Origin: Flavobacterium sp. | Lineage (GTDB): Bacteria; Bacteroidota; Bacteroidia; Flavobacteriales; Flavobacteriaceae | Direction: 5' to 3' | DNA length: 12,320 nucleotides | Assembly (NCBI GenBank): GCA_019105125.1 | Contig: JAHRWO010000381.1 | Coordinates: 1 to 12,320, forward strand | Part shown: in pieces, positions 1 to 8,068 of the stretch | Layout: each line of letters opens with the position of its first letter | How positions within the stretch are numbered: the stretch's first letter is position 1 | The notes under the pieces: generated by a model | What the model saw: only the letters and a program-made list of their open reading frames with translations | The model's database searches: none | What the model was told of the DNA's origin: nothing | Translations under genes and position numbers: made by a program

Positions 1-318
1 TACACAAAGGAAAACACAGAAAAAAAATTAGCAAAGCAACCAAATACAATTAACATATACGCTGCAACATCTGGCAAATACATATTTATCAAATCTGACA
101 GACTTGGAAAGTATGAATCCGAAATCATTGCCAAACAAGCTAGTATTATAGATGTATATGATATTGAAAAAAGAACTTACGAATTCAGTTTTTACTTCTA
201 CCACTACAACAATGAAGAAATAAAAACATTTAAAATTTATAATAACCTCCTAATTGGTTTAACCAATAAGCATCTTATTGTTACAAAATTAAAACCAAAA
301 TACTTCAAAATAAAATAA
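1..318 (+). CDS. Probable 6-bladed beta-propeller protein, C-terminal fragment
   Basis: An open frame runs from the first base of the window to a TAA at 316-318, giving the last 105 residues of a protein whose start lies outside. The fragment is rich in alternating hydrophobic and aromatic strands (IIDVYDIEKRTYEFSFYFY, then a strand pair ending LIVTKLK). This is the usual look of the last blades of the BF3164/TolB-like 6-bladed propellers that Bacteroidota often encode beside small exported proteins. No catalytic residues can be named from this piece. A second in-frame TAA follows at 319-321. The small DUF6520-like gene starts 79 bases downstream on the same strand and may be co-transcribed. 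The open frame is clear; the propeller assignment rests on pattern only and is moderate. Confidence 0.6.
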   Translation, partial: YTKENTEKKLAKQPNTINIYAATSGKYIFIKSDRLGKYESEIIAKQASIIDVYDIEKRTYEFSFYFYHYNNEEIKTFKIYNNLLIGLTNKHLIVTKLKPKYFKIK

Positions 319-397
319 TAAAAACATACTTGGCCAGTTTCAGGGGAAGATCGAAAACCTGTTAACAGAGTAGATCACAACTATAATTTTATACATT

Positions 398-670
398 ATG
401 AGAACTAAGTTTTTAAAATTCGGTTTGCCAATAGCTGTTTTTGCTTTGGCAATTGTGGGAGCTTTTGCATCGCAAAAAGCAGACAACAAAGTTTTAGCTC
501 CAGAAACAGGTTGGATTAATTATCCAACACCTTGTAATGTTTCAGTTTCTTGTAGAACTGAAATAGGACCTGTGTGCACAATGTTCCACTTAGGACAAGA
601 AAGACAAGCGTATGGAAAAGTAAATCCAAACGATCTTACTTGTTCTAAGGTACTTTACAAAATACCTTAA
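398..670 (+). CDS. DUF6520 family small exported-type protein
   Basis: This 90-residue protein has a basic N-terminus (MRTKFLKF), a hydrophobic segment at about residues 8-24 (LPIAVFALAIVGAFAS), and a short polar tail with four cysteines at 46, 52, 60 and 82. That layout matches the Flavobacterium DUF6520 family: signal-like start, a Gly-Trp-Ile/PxPC region, then spaced cysteines. Its function is unknown. It resembles in layout the NVEALA-type peptides of Bacteroides, which also have a leader plus cysteines and a propeller gene beside them. The four cysteines would suit disulfides after export. The start at 398 is chosen because it directly precedes the basic and hydrophobic leader; the bases before it are AT-rich with no Shine-Dalgarno sequence. 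A strong hairpin follows at 679-704. Confidence 0.75.
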   Translation: MRTKFLKFGLPIAVFALAIVGAFASQKADNKVLAPETGWINYPTPCNVSVSCRTEIGPVCTMFHLGQERQAYGKVNPNDLTCSKVLYKIP

Positions 671-678
671 TCATTAAA

Positions 679-704
679 AAAGGTGTCGCAAAAGCGACAC
701 CTTT
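679..704. terminator. Bidirectional intrinsic terminator between convergent genes
   Basis: A perfect 11-bp inverted repeat, AAAGGTGTCGC / GCGACACCTTT (679-689 and 694-704), encloses an AAAA loop. On the minus strand the stem is followed by TTTTT (680-676), so it is the stronger terminator for the peptidase operon ending at 731. On the plus strand the stem ends in TTT and is followed by a mixed, T-containing sequence, weaker but suitable for the gene ending at 670. Confidence 0.85.
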
Positions 705-730
705 ACCTTAACTAACATCAAGTAAAACAC

Positions 731-3319
731 CTACTCCATCCAGCTCGCTTTACTTTTACCTTTCAAATAATAATCCAGCCAATCCTTGACTTTATTTGAC
801 AAATCTTCTTGATTCTTTTTATCCGCTAATACATGACCTTCATCCGGATATAGTAGTAAAGTACTCTTTTTATCCAAACGCCATAATGCATTATGCAATT
901 TCATTCCATTTTTCCAATCCAATTGTAAATCACCACTACCCGTCCATGTTAGAATGGGAGAAGAAATATGCTGCACATTTTTTAAAGGCGAATTCCTTTC
1001 AAATTCATTACTATAAAAAGGTATAGGCATTCGCATTTGATCATGCTCAAAACGCCACATATTAGATTTTCCATGACCATCAATTGTCAAATAATGATCG
1101 AGCAAATCAATAAGAGGAGCACCTATAATTGCTGTTTTAAAAAGTTTCGATTTTCCCATAATGTAAGCCGTTTCATATCCCCCAAAAGAATGACCTAGCA
1201 ATGCTATAGCATCAGAAGCTATAGGATATTGTTGTACAACAGAATTAACAGCAGCACTAACACAATCCAATGCATCATCACCAGGTGAATTTAACCCATA
1301 AGCTATATCTGGTAATAATACAAAATAGCCCGAACTTACGTAATTAGAAATAGTAAAACCCCAATCACTTAAAACCGTCGGGGATGAATAATCAAAAACC
1401 TCTTTCGATTTTTTCTCATATATGACTACCAACAAAGGATATTTTTTTTCGGCATCATAATTTTCAGGATAAAACAAAGCTCCTTTCAATGGTTTTTCTT
1501 TTGAATTGGTATAGGTTACTAATCTTGATTTACCCCATTCAAATGTCTCTTGTTGTGTATTCGATTGATGTATTAATTGTTCACTTCCATCACTATTCAC
1601 AACAAACAACCTTGGTGGTAAACTGAAATTTTGCTCTAAAAACAAAAAAGATGTAAAATCCTTTGTTGTTGATACTAAATGAAATTTACTCTCTCGTTTA
1701 AACAATGTTTTAATAACACCGTCCGGATACAATAAGACAAAACCTTGTGCAAAGGTTTCTTCGTCTACAGTTTGTAATAAAAGTGGACGCTTAAGGTCAT
1801 GAACTGTTGACAAAAACCCAAAAGAATAGTAATTAGGTGAAGCAGGTGAATACGGCTCATAAACGCGATAAATAGTTTTTGTAACTGCACCATTTGTCAA
1901 ACGCTTTTTGGAAGTACCATTTGGCGTTATCAACCAAACATCATATTGGTCATGTATAATAACTTTAGAACCATCCATTGTCCACGATGTCCTATATGTT
2001 GGAGGAAACTGCCCAGCACGATCATAGGTAATTTGATGAACAGGGTAAGATAAATTACATGTTAAACACAAATGTGTTTTTTTATAAATATCATAAATCC
2101 ACCAAGCCTTGTCTTTAAAATAAGTAATGTATTTTCCCGTAGGTGAAATAAGAACCTGATTTTCTAATGTGGTCTGACGGTCAGATAATAAATCTTTCTC
2201 TCCAGTAGCTATATTTTTTACATATAGTGCCACCAACTCATTACTACATTTATAAATGGGTGCCAACTCATCAGGATGGTATACCAAAGCATGTTTTGTA
2301 TCTCCAGTTAATATCGAATTCGGATGTGTGGAATCTTCAATCTCATATACCCTATTCGACTTGATATCCCATTTGTACCAGTTCAACGAACGATAATAAG
2401 CATCATTATTACTTTTTGGCGGAATTGTCAAATCTCCCGACTTCCATATTTGAACCTCCTGATTGGATACAGCTGCTAAATTTTCCAGTGGTTGCTGTAA
2501 AGTAAACAATACTGCATCACTTTGTTCAGGTAAATACAAATTTATAGTGGTCAAATCATAACCTTTAGGTAGCAAAGTCTCCGAAGCTTCTAAAGTAAAT
2601 TTATTAACCTTTTTATCGAATCCTGTACTCCAACAAATCGCAACAGGTTTTTTCAAGTCATTAGATAGATTTCGTTCAAATTTAAAAAAAGCCAAGCGAG
2701 TTCCTGAAACATCCCAAGTGAGAAAACTATATAAGTAAGAAGAATCCTTTACAACTATTACCTCAGCTAGGGTTGATTTCAATGCAACAACTTTAACGCT
2801 TTGTGATGAGCCTTCTTTAGTAACTAGAGCAATGCGTTTGGCATCGGGACTTACTTTATAAGAAACTATATCATAAATGAAAACCGAACTTTGGTTTTTC
2901 AAGTTTAATATCCGCAAATTAATAGTCGCTTCTTCTTTTTTAAAAACTAACAAATAAGAACCATCACCCGAATACAAATAATCAACAATCATTTTATCTA
3001 TAAATAGCTTTCGTTCCTGTTTTAAATCAAACAAGTACAAACTATCCTTTTTATAATAGGAAAACCAATCACTTTTTGATGAAAAAGTAGCCCAATTTGC
3101 CTTTGGAAAACAAAACGATTTTTTGAAAGTAGTATTTTTTAAAAAAAGAGTATCGGCTTTTTCATACTCCAACCCATAACTTACCCAACGACCATCTAAA
3201 CTCATTAAAGTTTGATTAAACTTACTCCACAAACTATAATCCGTTTCTGTTAATTGTTTTTTATGCTGCGAAAATACGGTCGTTATCAACATAAAAAATA
3301 ATAATATAAAATACCGCAT
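731..3319 (-). CDS. Secreted S9 family (prolyl oligopeptidase-like) serine peptidase
   Basis: The 862-residue product starts with a signal peptide (MRYFILLFFMLITTVFSQ), so it should act in the periplasm or outside. Residues about 20-600 are repetitive beta-rich sequence (SPDAKRIALV, SPTGKYITYF, TMDGSKVIIHD) typical of the S9 N-terminal propeller. Residues about 605-855 form the alpha/beta-hydrolase domain. The expected triad is visible: Ser711 in GHSFGG, Asp797 in GSGDLQLDW, and His829 in PDEGH. Family members cleave short peptides, often after proline, but specificity cannot be read here. It is the third gene after susC-susD homologues, 85 bases downstream of the latter, and its mRNA leader is G-rich. 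The gene looks intact. Confidence 0.9.
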   Translation of the reverse strand: MRYFILLFFMLITTVFSQHKKQLTETDYSLWSKFNQTLMSLDGRWVSYGLEYEKADTLFLKNTTFKKSFCFPKANWATFSSKSDWFSYYKKDSLYLFDLKQERKLFIDKMIVDYLYSGDGSYLLVFKKEEATINLRILNLKNQSSVFIYDIVSYKVSPDAKRIALVTKEGSSQSVKVVALKSTLAEVIVVKDSSYLYSFLTWDVSGTRLAFFKFERNLSNDLKKPVAICWSTGFDKKVNKFTLEASETLLPKGYDLTTINLYLPEQSDAVLFTLQQPLENLAAVSNQEVQIWKSGDLTIPPKSNNDAYYRSLNWYKWDIKSNRVYEIEDSTHPNSILTGDTKHALVYHPDELAPIYKCSNELVALYVKNIATGEKDLLSDRQTTLENQVLISPTGKYITYFKDKAWWIYDIYKKTHLCLTCNLSYPVHQITYDRAGQFPPTYRTSWTMDGSKVIIHDQYDVWLITPNGTSKKRLTNGAVTKTIYRVYEPYSPASPNYYSFGFLSTVHDLKRPLLLQTVDEETFAQGFVLLYPDGVIKTLFKRESKFHLVSTTKDFTSFLFLEQNFSLPPRLFVVNSDGSEQLIHQSNTQQETFEWGKSRLVTYTNSKEKPLKGALFYPENYDAEKKYPLLVVIYEKKSKEVFDYSSPTVLSDWGFTISNYVSSGYFVLLPDIAYGLNSPGDDALDCVSAAVNSVVQQYPIASDAIALLGHSFGGYETAYIMGKSKLFKTAIIGAPLIDLLDHYLTIDGHGKSNMWRFEHDQMRMPIPFYSNEFERNSPLKNVQHISSPILTWTGSGDLQLDWKNGMKLHNALWRLDKKSTLLLYPDEGHVLADKKNQEDLSNKVKDWLDYYLKGKSKASWME

Positions 3320-3337
3320 AATTATTATTTTAAAATT

Positions 3338-3379
3338 CCCCTAACCCACCCCTTTTTACCTTTTACATAACAGCCCCCC
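3338..3379 (-). other. G-rich leader, possible G-quadruplex
   Basis: Read on the minus strand, the 85-base spacer between the susD homologue and the peptidase contains a G6 tract, then, after 21 bases, G4-T-G3-TTA-G4. The last G tract ends 18 bases before the peptidase start codon. Four G tracts with two very short loops and one long loop could form a G-quadruplex in DNA or mRNA. The pattern is seen directly; the structure and any effect on translation are inference. Confidence 0.35.
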
Positions 3380-3404
3380 TTAATTATCTAAGGTAGTAAC
3401 TGCA

Positions 3405-4796
3405 TTAATAACCTGGATTTTGTGGTAATAAATTGGAATTCAATAGTAGTTCTGAAGTGGGTAAAGGCCAAAGTAAATCTTTTGCATCCCAACCCGGTTT
3501 AACACTCAAAACACTAGATGCAAATCCAGTACGTTTCAAATCAAACCAACGATGTCCTAACTCGGTAAAAAATTCTCTATTTCGCTCTTCCAAAATTGCA
3601 TTCAATAAAGTTGCTTGAGTAACAGCTGTTGTGTTAGGTAGTCCTGCTCTATTTCGTATCACATTCAAATCATCCTGCGCTCCTACTAAATCACCCAATT
3701 GCGCTTTAGCTTCGGCACGAATTAAATAAAGCTCCTCTATTCGAAATAAAATTGAGTATTCAACTGAAGAACCTGTATTGCCTTGTTCTTTGTATTTATT
3801 AGCATAATACCAACTATCTGCACCATCGGTAACCGTTCCAATCCAATTCGCACGACGCAAATCTCCTGTTTCAAACGATGCAAGTAATGATGAAGTCAAC
3901 GCAAAAGAAGGTGGCGGACCACTACTAAATATAAATGTTTGGGCTTCTAAAGTGTTGGAACCTGAAAATTGGGGCAATAACTGCCACAAAGTCCCTGCAC
4001 TATTCTTTAAGAAAACAGAATTCAAATCGGTTTCAATTGTGTAAAGCGAAGTATTATTTAAAACCTCATCTGCATACAAAACTGCTTGTGACCAATTCTC
4101 ACTGTAAAGTTTTATTCGCGATAACAAAGCGTAAGCTACACTTCTGTTAGGTCTAATTCGCTCAGGTACAAAATAGGATTCTGGTAACAAAGTCACAGCC
4201 TGTTGCAAATCAGTAGTCAATGCAGCATAAACATCTATTACAGCTAATTTTTCTATATTACTATTTACTTGATAATCAGTTGTTATAACGTAAGGTATCT
4301 CACCATATAAATTAACTAAATAAAAATGCAAATAAGCCCTAATAAAATAGGCCTCTCCTAATAAACGCTCCTTAGAATTCAAACTAATTCCTGTTGAATT
4401 AGAAACTCCTTCAATAATAGAATTAGTTGCATAAATCAAATTATAAGTAGCATTCCATGTGAGCGTTACTGTTGAATTAGATGGAAGTAAATTATTCTGA
4501 TAAAACTCAAATGCGGGCAAACCTCCTATTCCATAATAATCCAATTCATCAGCATAATTCCCTAGTAAACAACTTAATCCATTAGACGTTCCCGTAACTA
4601 ACTGCTCACTTCGCAACTTGGTGTAAATGTGAATCAAAGCTGCATCAGCAGTAGCTTCATCTTCAAAAACTATAGGTCCCGTCAATTGATTTGAAGGCAA
4701 ATCTACAGCTACAAATTCTTCACAACTTTGCGAAGCAAATCCTATAAAAAGGAAACAAATCCAAAAGGATAGTTTATTTTGAATAACTATTTTCAT
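3405..4796 (-). CDS. RagB/SusD family nutrient-uptake outer-membrane lipoprotein
   Basis: The 463-residue protein has a basic start, a hydrophobic segment (residues 10-21) and Cys25 in FASQSCEEF, a lipoprotein signal. The acidic pair directly after the cysteine fits Bacteroidota lipoproteins exported to the cell surface. The body shows SusD-like helical repeats (EAYFIRAYLHFYLVNLYGEIP, AYALLSRIKLYSENW) and the usual C-terminal end, with FRIEELYLIRAEAKAQLGD, LNVIRNRAGLP, then EERNREFFTELGHRWFDLKR and a final LWPLPTSELLLNSNLLPQNPGY. SusD proteins cap the SusC channel and bind its substrate. The gene lies 17 bases after the susC homologue. Length is near the family norm. The paired S9 peptidase suggests a peptide rather than a glycan ligand, by inference. 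Confidence 0.95.
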   Translation of the reverse strand: MKIVIQNKLSFWICFLFIGFASQSCEEFVAVDLPSNQLTGPIVFEDEATADAALIHIYTKLRSEQLVTGTSNGLSCLLGNYADELDYYGIGGLPAFEFYQNNLLPSNSTVTLTWNATYNLIYATNSIIEGVSNSTGISLNSKERLLGEAYFIRAYLHFYLVNLYGEIPYVITTDYQVNSNIEKLAVIDVYAALTTDLQQAVTLLPESYFVPERIRPNRSVAYALLSRIKLYSENWSQAVLYADEVLNNTSLYTIETDLNSVFLKNSAGTLWQLLPQFSGSNTLEAQTFIFSSGPPPSFALTSSLLASFETGDLRRANWIGTVTDGADSWYYANKYKEQGNTGSSVEYSILFRIEELYLIRAEAKAQLGDLVGAQDDLNVIRNRAGLPNTTAVTQATLLNAILEERNREFFTELGHRWFDLKRTGFASSVLSVKPGWDAKDLLWPLPTSELLLNSNLLPQNPGY

Positions 4797-4813
4797 AATT
4801 GTTTTTTTTAAAA

Positions 4814-7800
4814 TTAAAAAGTCAATTGCATCCCTAAAGTCAATACACGTAATGTAGGTAACTGACCTCTAGATTGATTTTCAGGGTCTGCTCCGTTAAA
4901 TCGTGTGAAAGTCAATAAATTCTGTCCTTGAAAGTAAAGTTTACATTTAAAATTTTTCAAAATAGAATTTGGCAATGTATACGAAAAGGATAGATTTTTC
5001 AAACGTACATAAGAAGCATCACTATAAGCCGCATCACTTCGTGTATAATAAGAATAAAAAGCATTTACAGCCGCACCATTAAAACCAGCCGTGTAGAGTT
5101 GTGTGGGTCCTGTATCGCCTACTTGTTGCCAATGATTCAATACAGAGTTAGGCATATTACTTGAAGACCCTGGTAAAGCAGAAATTGCATTGCTATTAAC
5201 TCCAATCTGTTTTACAAACTGAAATAGAAAATCCAATTCCCAGTTTTTATAACGCAAATTATTTTGCAATCCTCCAAAATAATCGGGTGAGGTATCTACA
5301 ATCTTTTGACGATCTTCTAAATCAGTCAATAATCCATCACCATTAAAATCTCTAAATTCATAAATTCCAGTAGTTGGGTTAACCCCAGCAAATTCATAGA
5401 CCTTATAAATTCCTAGAGGCTGTCCAATAACATATTGATTCGCATATACCGAACCCTCTAAATCGGGAAAAGCTATCAACTCATTCTTAGGTAATGTTAA
5501 ATTGACAGATGTAGTCCAATTGAAATCTTTCTTTGAAAAATTTACACTTCGAAAAGTCAACTCTAAACCTCTATTTTCGACAGTGGCATCTAAATTAGCT
5601 TGCATGGAATTAAAACCTGTTGTACCGGGTAAAGGAATTCCAACTAACTGATTCGAAGAACGATTTTTAAAATAAGCTGCAGTTATAAAAATAGCGTCAT
5701 TTAAAAATCCAGTTTCTAATGCTACTTCAAATTTTTTATTTACTTCCCAACTAAAATCAGGATTAAACAAACGGTCAGGTACCAAACCTATAACACCATT
5801 ATAACCAATACCACTTGGTGTGTAGGTATTTAAAAACTGATAATCCCCTATTTGATCACTGCCCGTAGTACCGTAACTAGCTCGTAATTTTCCAAAACTT
5901 ATAAACGGAAGTTGTTTTTCAAAAAAGTCGGTTTTACTAAACAACCAAGCAGCACCTACAGCTCCAAATGTAGCAAAACGGTTACCAGGTCCAAAACGGC
6001 TTGAACCATCTCTACGCCCTGTTAAATTCAAAAAATATTTGCCTTGTAAGCTATAATTCAAACGACCAAACAATGCCATATAACGGTAATTGATTTCGGA
6101 ATCGTTCATGATTTGAGTAAATGATGCCGCCGACAAATTGTCTAACAAAGCATTACTAGAAAATCCTGCACCATAAACCGCTAACTGAGTCGCACTACGC
6201 TCTTGAAATGTGCTCCCAAGCAGCATACTGACTTTTCCATTACCAATAGTTTTTTGCCAATGCAGTTGAGGTTCTACACTCCAAGAATTTTGTTGGGATT
6301 GATTAACCATAGTAGACGAAATAGCACTAGTTAATCCATAAGCGGGATTATAAATAGTCGACGGACTTGTACTAGACTCTGCTACTCGGGTATCACTATA
6401 ACCAAAAGATGATTTCAATTCTAAATCGGGAAGTATAGCATAAGAAAGGCTACTTCCAACGGTTAAACCCTTAGTTGTTGTTAAATATTTTCCATTCAAC
6501 AAACTCAAGGGATTATCCCAAGTGCCGTTTTCCCAATTCAAATTCCCATCAGCATCATATAAAGCAGGTGCGTTGGGGGCTAAAGTTGTTGCCAATCGAG
6601 TCAAATCGGTACTAAACAAGTTGTTTTTATCCGCAACATAATTACCCGACATATTCATTTGAAACTTTTGGTTATCAGACTGATGGGCAATATTGAAATG
6701 AACGGCACTTTTACCATAACTAAAATCACCTGGAAATACCGTGGTCTCATTAAAGTGTGTCCCTCTTACCATAAACTGAGTATTTCCTGTTCCTCCTGAA
6801 ACACCTAACGAAATATTTCTCGTTAGAGCTGTTCCTCCTATCAATTCTTTTTGCCAATCAGTATAACGGTTAGGATCCCAAGTACCATTAATATCATACG
6901 CCCAAAACGGATAACTACTTATGCCATCATTAGCAAAGGCTTCTTCACGCATGGCTAAATATTGCGGAGTATTCAATAAATCCAGTCTTCGGCTGATTGT
7001 ACCAGCCCCAGTATAAGTGTCAACAGTAAATTGTGTCTTGCCTTTTTTTCCTTTCTTAGTGGTAATCAGCACTACTCCATTAGCTCCTCTAGAACCATAA
7101 ATAGCAGTAGCATCAGCATCTTTTAATACTTCAACGCTTTCAATATCGGAAGGATTAATAGCATTCAAAGGATTTAAAACTCCTCCCATAATAGAACCTG
7201 ATATAGCAGCATTTCCCAAACTCTCCGTTGAAAATGGCATACCATCAACCAAATACAACGGCTGATTGCCTTCGGTTCGAATACTATTCACTCCACGAAT
7301 TTGTATACTAAATCCACCGCCTGGAACACCCGTAGCCTGCGTAATATTTACCCCAGCCATTCGTCCTTGCAATGTAGCCAAAACATTGGTTACGGGTTGT
7401 TGTTCAATAGCTGCAGCTTTTACAGTTGCAATACTACCTGTACGCTCCTTGTCTTTTACATTATAATAACCTGCATTTACAATCACTTCTTTAAGTGTTG
7501 TTGTGTCTTCTTGTAGATTAATTTTAATTATAGTCCTGTTGTTAATTGGTACTTCTTGTGTTTGATATCCTAAATAGGAAAACACTAAGACATCACTGGG
7601 TTGAGCAGTAATTTGAAAGTTACCATCAATATCGGTTAACGTTCCGGTTGTGGTTCCTTTGATAACAACGGTAACACCCGAAAGCGTACCCACGTTATCG
7701 GAAACAGTTCCTTTGATAACCGTATTTTGTGCTTGTAGTATAGCTGTTGAAAATACAGCTAATGTGAGAATAAGTTTGGGCAATAGTTGTGATGCCCAAT

Positions 7801-7825
7801 ACCTAAAGAATGCATTTTTATTCAT
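4814..7825 (-). CDS. SusC/RagA family TonB-linked outer-membrane transporter
   Basis: The 1003-residue protein begins with a signal peptide (hydrophobic about 14-31, AQA-type end). A carboxypeptidase-D regulatory-like domain follows at about 35-105 (IKGTVSDNVGTLSGVTVVIKG, GTLTDIDGNF, SYLGYQTQ). The plug lies at about 110-256, with YLVDGMPF, EVLKDADATAIYGSRGANG and LITTKKG, all hallmarks of the SusC subclass. The rest is the outer-membrane barrel, ending in a terminal aromatic strand (LGMQLTF). It should import a ligand with energy from TonB-ExbBD. It is the first gene of the susC-susD-peptidase operon, and no adjacent anti-sigma or SARP regulator is visible. The upstream region holds a plus-strand terminator-like hairpin and a degenerate repeat. 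I could not pick a convincing promoter. Confidence 0.95.
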   Translation of the reverse strand: MNKNAFFRYWASQLLPKLILTLAVFSTAILQAQNTVIKGTVSDNVGTLSGVTVVIKGTTTGTLTDIDGNFQITAQPSDVLVFSYLGYQTQEVPINNRTIIKINLQEDTTTLKEVIVNAGYYNVKDKERTGSIATVKAAAIEQQPVTNVLATLQGRMAGVNITQATGVPGGGFSIQIRGVNSIRTEGNQPLYLVDGMPFSTESLGNAAISGSIMGGVLNPLNAINPSDIESVEVLKDADATAIYGSRGANGVVLITTKKGKKGKTQFTVDTYTGAGTISRRLDLLNTPQYLAMREEAFANDGISSYPFWAYDINGTWDPNRYTDWQKELIGGTALTRNISLGVSGGTGNTQFMVRGTHFNETTVFPGDFSYGKSAVHFNIAHQSDNQKFQMNMSGNYVADKNNLFSTDLTRLATTLAPNAPALYDADGNLNWENGTWDNPLSLLNGKYLTTTKGLTVGSSLSYAILPDLELKSSFGYSDTRVAESSTSPSTIYNPAYGLTSAISSTMVNQSQQNSWSVEPQLHWQKTIGNGKVSMLLGSTFQERSATQLAVYGAGFSSNALLDNLSAASFTQIMNDSEINYRYMALFGRLNYSLQGKYFLNLTGRRDGSSRFGPGNRFATFGAVGAAWLFSKTDFFEKQLPFISFGKLRASYGTTGSDQIGDYQFLNTYTPSGIGYNGVIGLVPDRLFNPDFSWEVNKKFEVALETGFLNDAIFITAAYFKNRSSNQLVGIPLPGTTGFNSMQANLDATVENRGLELTFRSVNFSKKDFNWTTSVNLTLPKNELIAFPDLEGSVYANQYVIGQPLGIYKVYEFAGVNPTTGIYEFRDFNGDGLLTDLEDRQKIVDTSPDYFGGLQNNLRYKNWELDFLFQFVKQIGVNSNAISALPGSSSNMPNSVLNHWQQVGDTGPTQLYTAGFNGAAVNAFYSYYTRSDAAYSDASYVRLKNLSFSYTLPNSILKNFKCKLYFQGQNLLTFTRFNGADPENQSRGQLPTLRVLTLGMQLTF

Positions 7826-7867
7826 ACTTTTGTGTTGGTTAAATGAAACATTGGTTTTGTTAATCCT

Positions 7868-7911
7868 GGTCCTCTATTCAACCGCCAAGAAGAGTTAGAG
7901 GGCCTTTTTTT
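7868..7911 (+). terminator. Plus-strand intrinsic-terminator-like hairpin in the susC leader
   Basis: On the plus strand GGTCCTCTA (7868-7876) pairs with TAGAGGGCC (7896-7904), including one G-U wobble, and is followed directly by seven T (7905-7911). The wobble becomes an A-C mismatch on the minus strand, so the fold is better in plus-strand RNA. No plus-strand gene precedes it; it would stop transcripts running antisense to the susC homologue. In minus-strand RNA it would be a weaker leader hairpin. Confidence 0.5.
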
Positions 7912-7964
7912 GTCTTTGCGAGGATAAAATCCAAAGCAATCTGTCGTCTCGATCGGAGTCGAGA
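7911..7964. repeat. Degenerate copy of a dispersed intergenic repeat
   Basis: The stretch contains TGTCTTTGCGAGGA, then CAAAGCAATCTGTCGTC, then TCTCGA-TCGGAG-TCGAGA. From memory these blocks resemble the non-coding repeats of the type 'TGCGAGGAACGAAGCAATCT' and 'TCTCGACT..GCTCGAGA' that are scattered between genes in Flavobacterium and other Bacteroidota. The last block is a 6-bp inverted repeat with a 6-base centre. It has no coding potential. The identification is by recall and was not searched. Confidence 0.4.
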
Positions 7965-8012
7965 TATAAATATTTAGATATACACCATAGGCATTACTTT
8001 TAAAAGATTAAT

Positions 8013-8068
8013 AAAAAAAAGGAAGACTGCCGTAATTATGTACAACCAAATCTAGGCAGTGCCCTTCC
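8013..8068 (-). terminator. Intrinsic terminator of the candidate ncRNA
   Basis: On the minus strand GGAAG (8068-8064), a three-base bulge, then ACTGCC (8060-8055) pair with GGCAGT (8031-8026) and CTTCC (8025-8021), followed by TTTTTTTT (8020-8013). The loop is 23 bases, longer than typical, but the stem and U tract are strong. Nothing else on the minus strand upstream needs it except the candidate RNA. Confidence 0.6.

Noticed and set aside
341..361. CAGG...CCTG hairpin before the small cysteine protein, as a riboswitch or attenuator
   Set aside because: Four base pairs with a 13-base loop and no further extension; no known leader motif.
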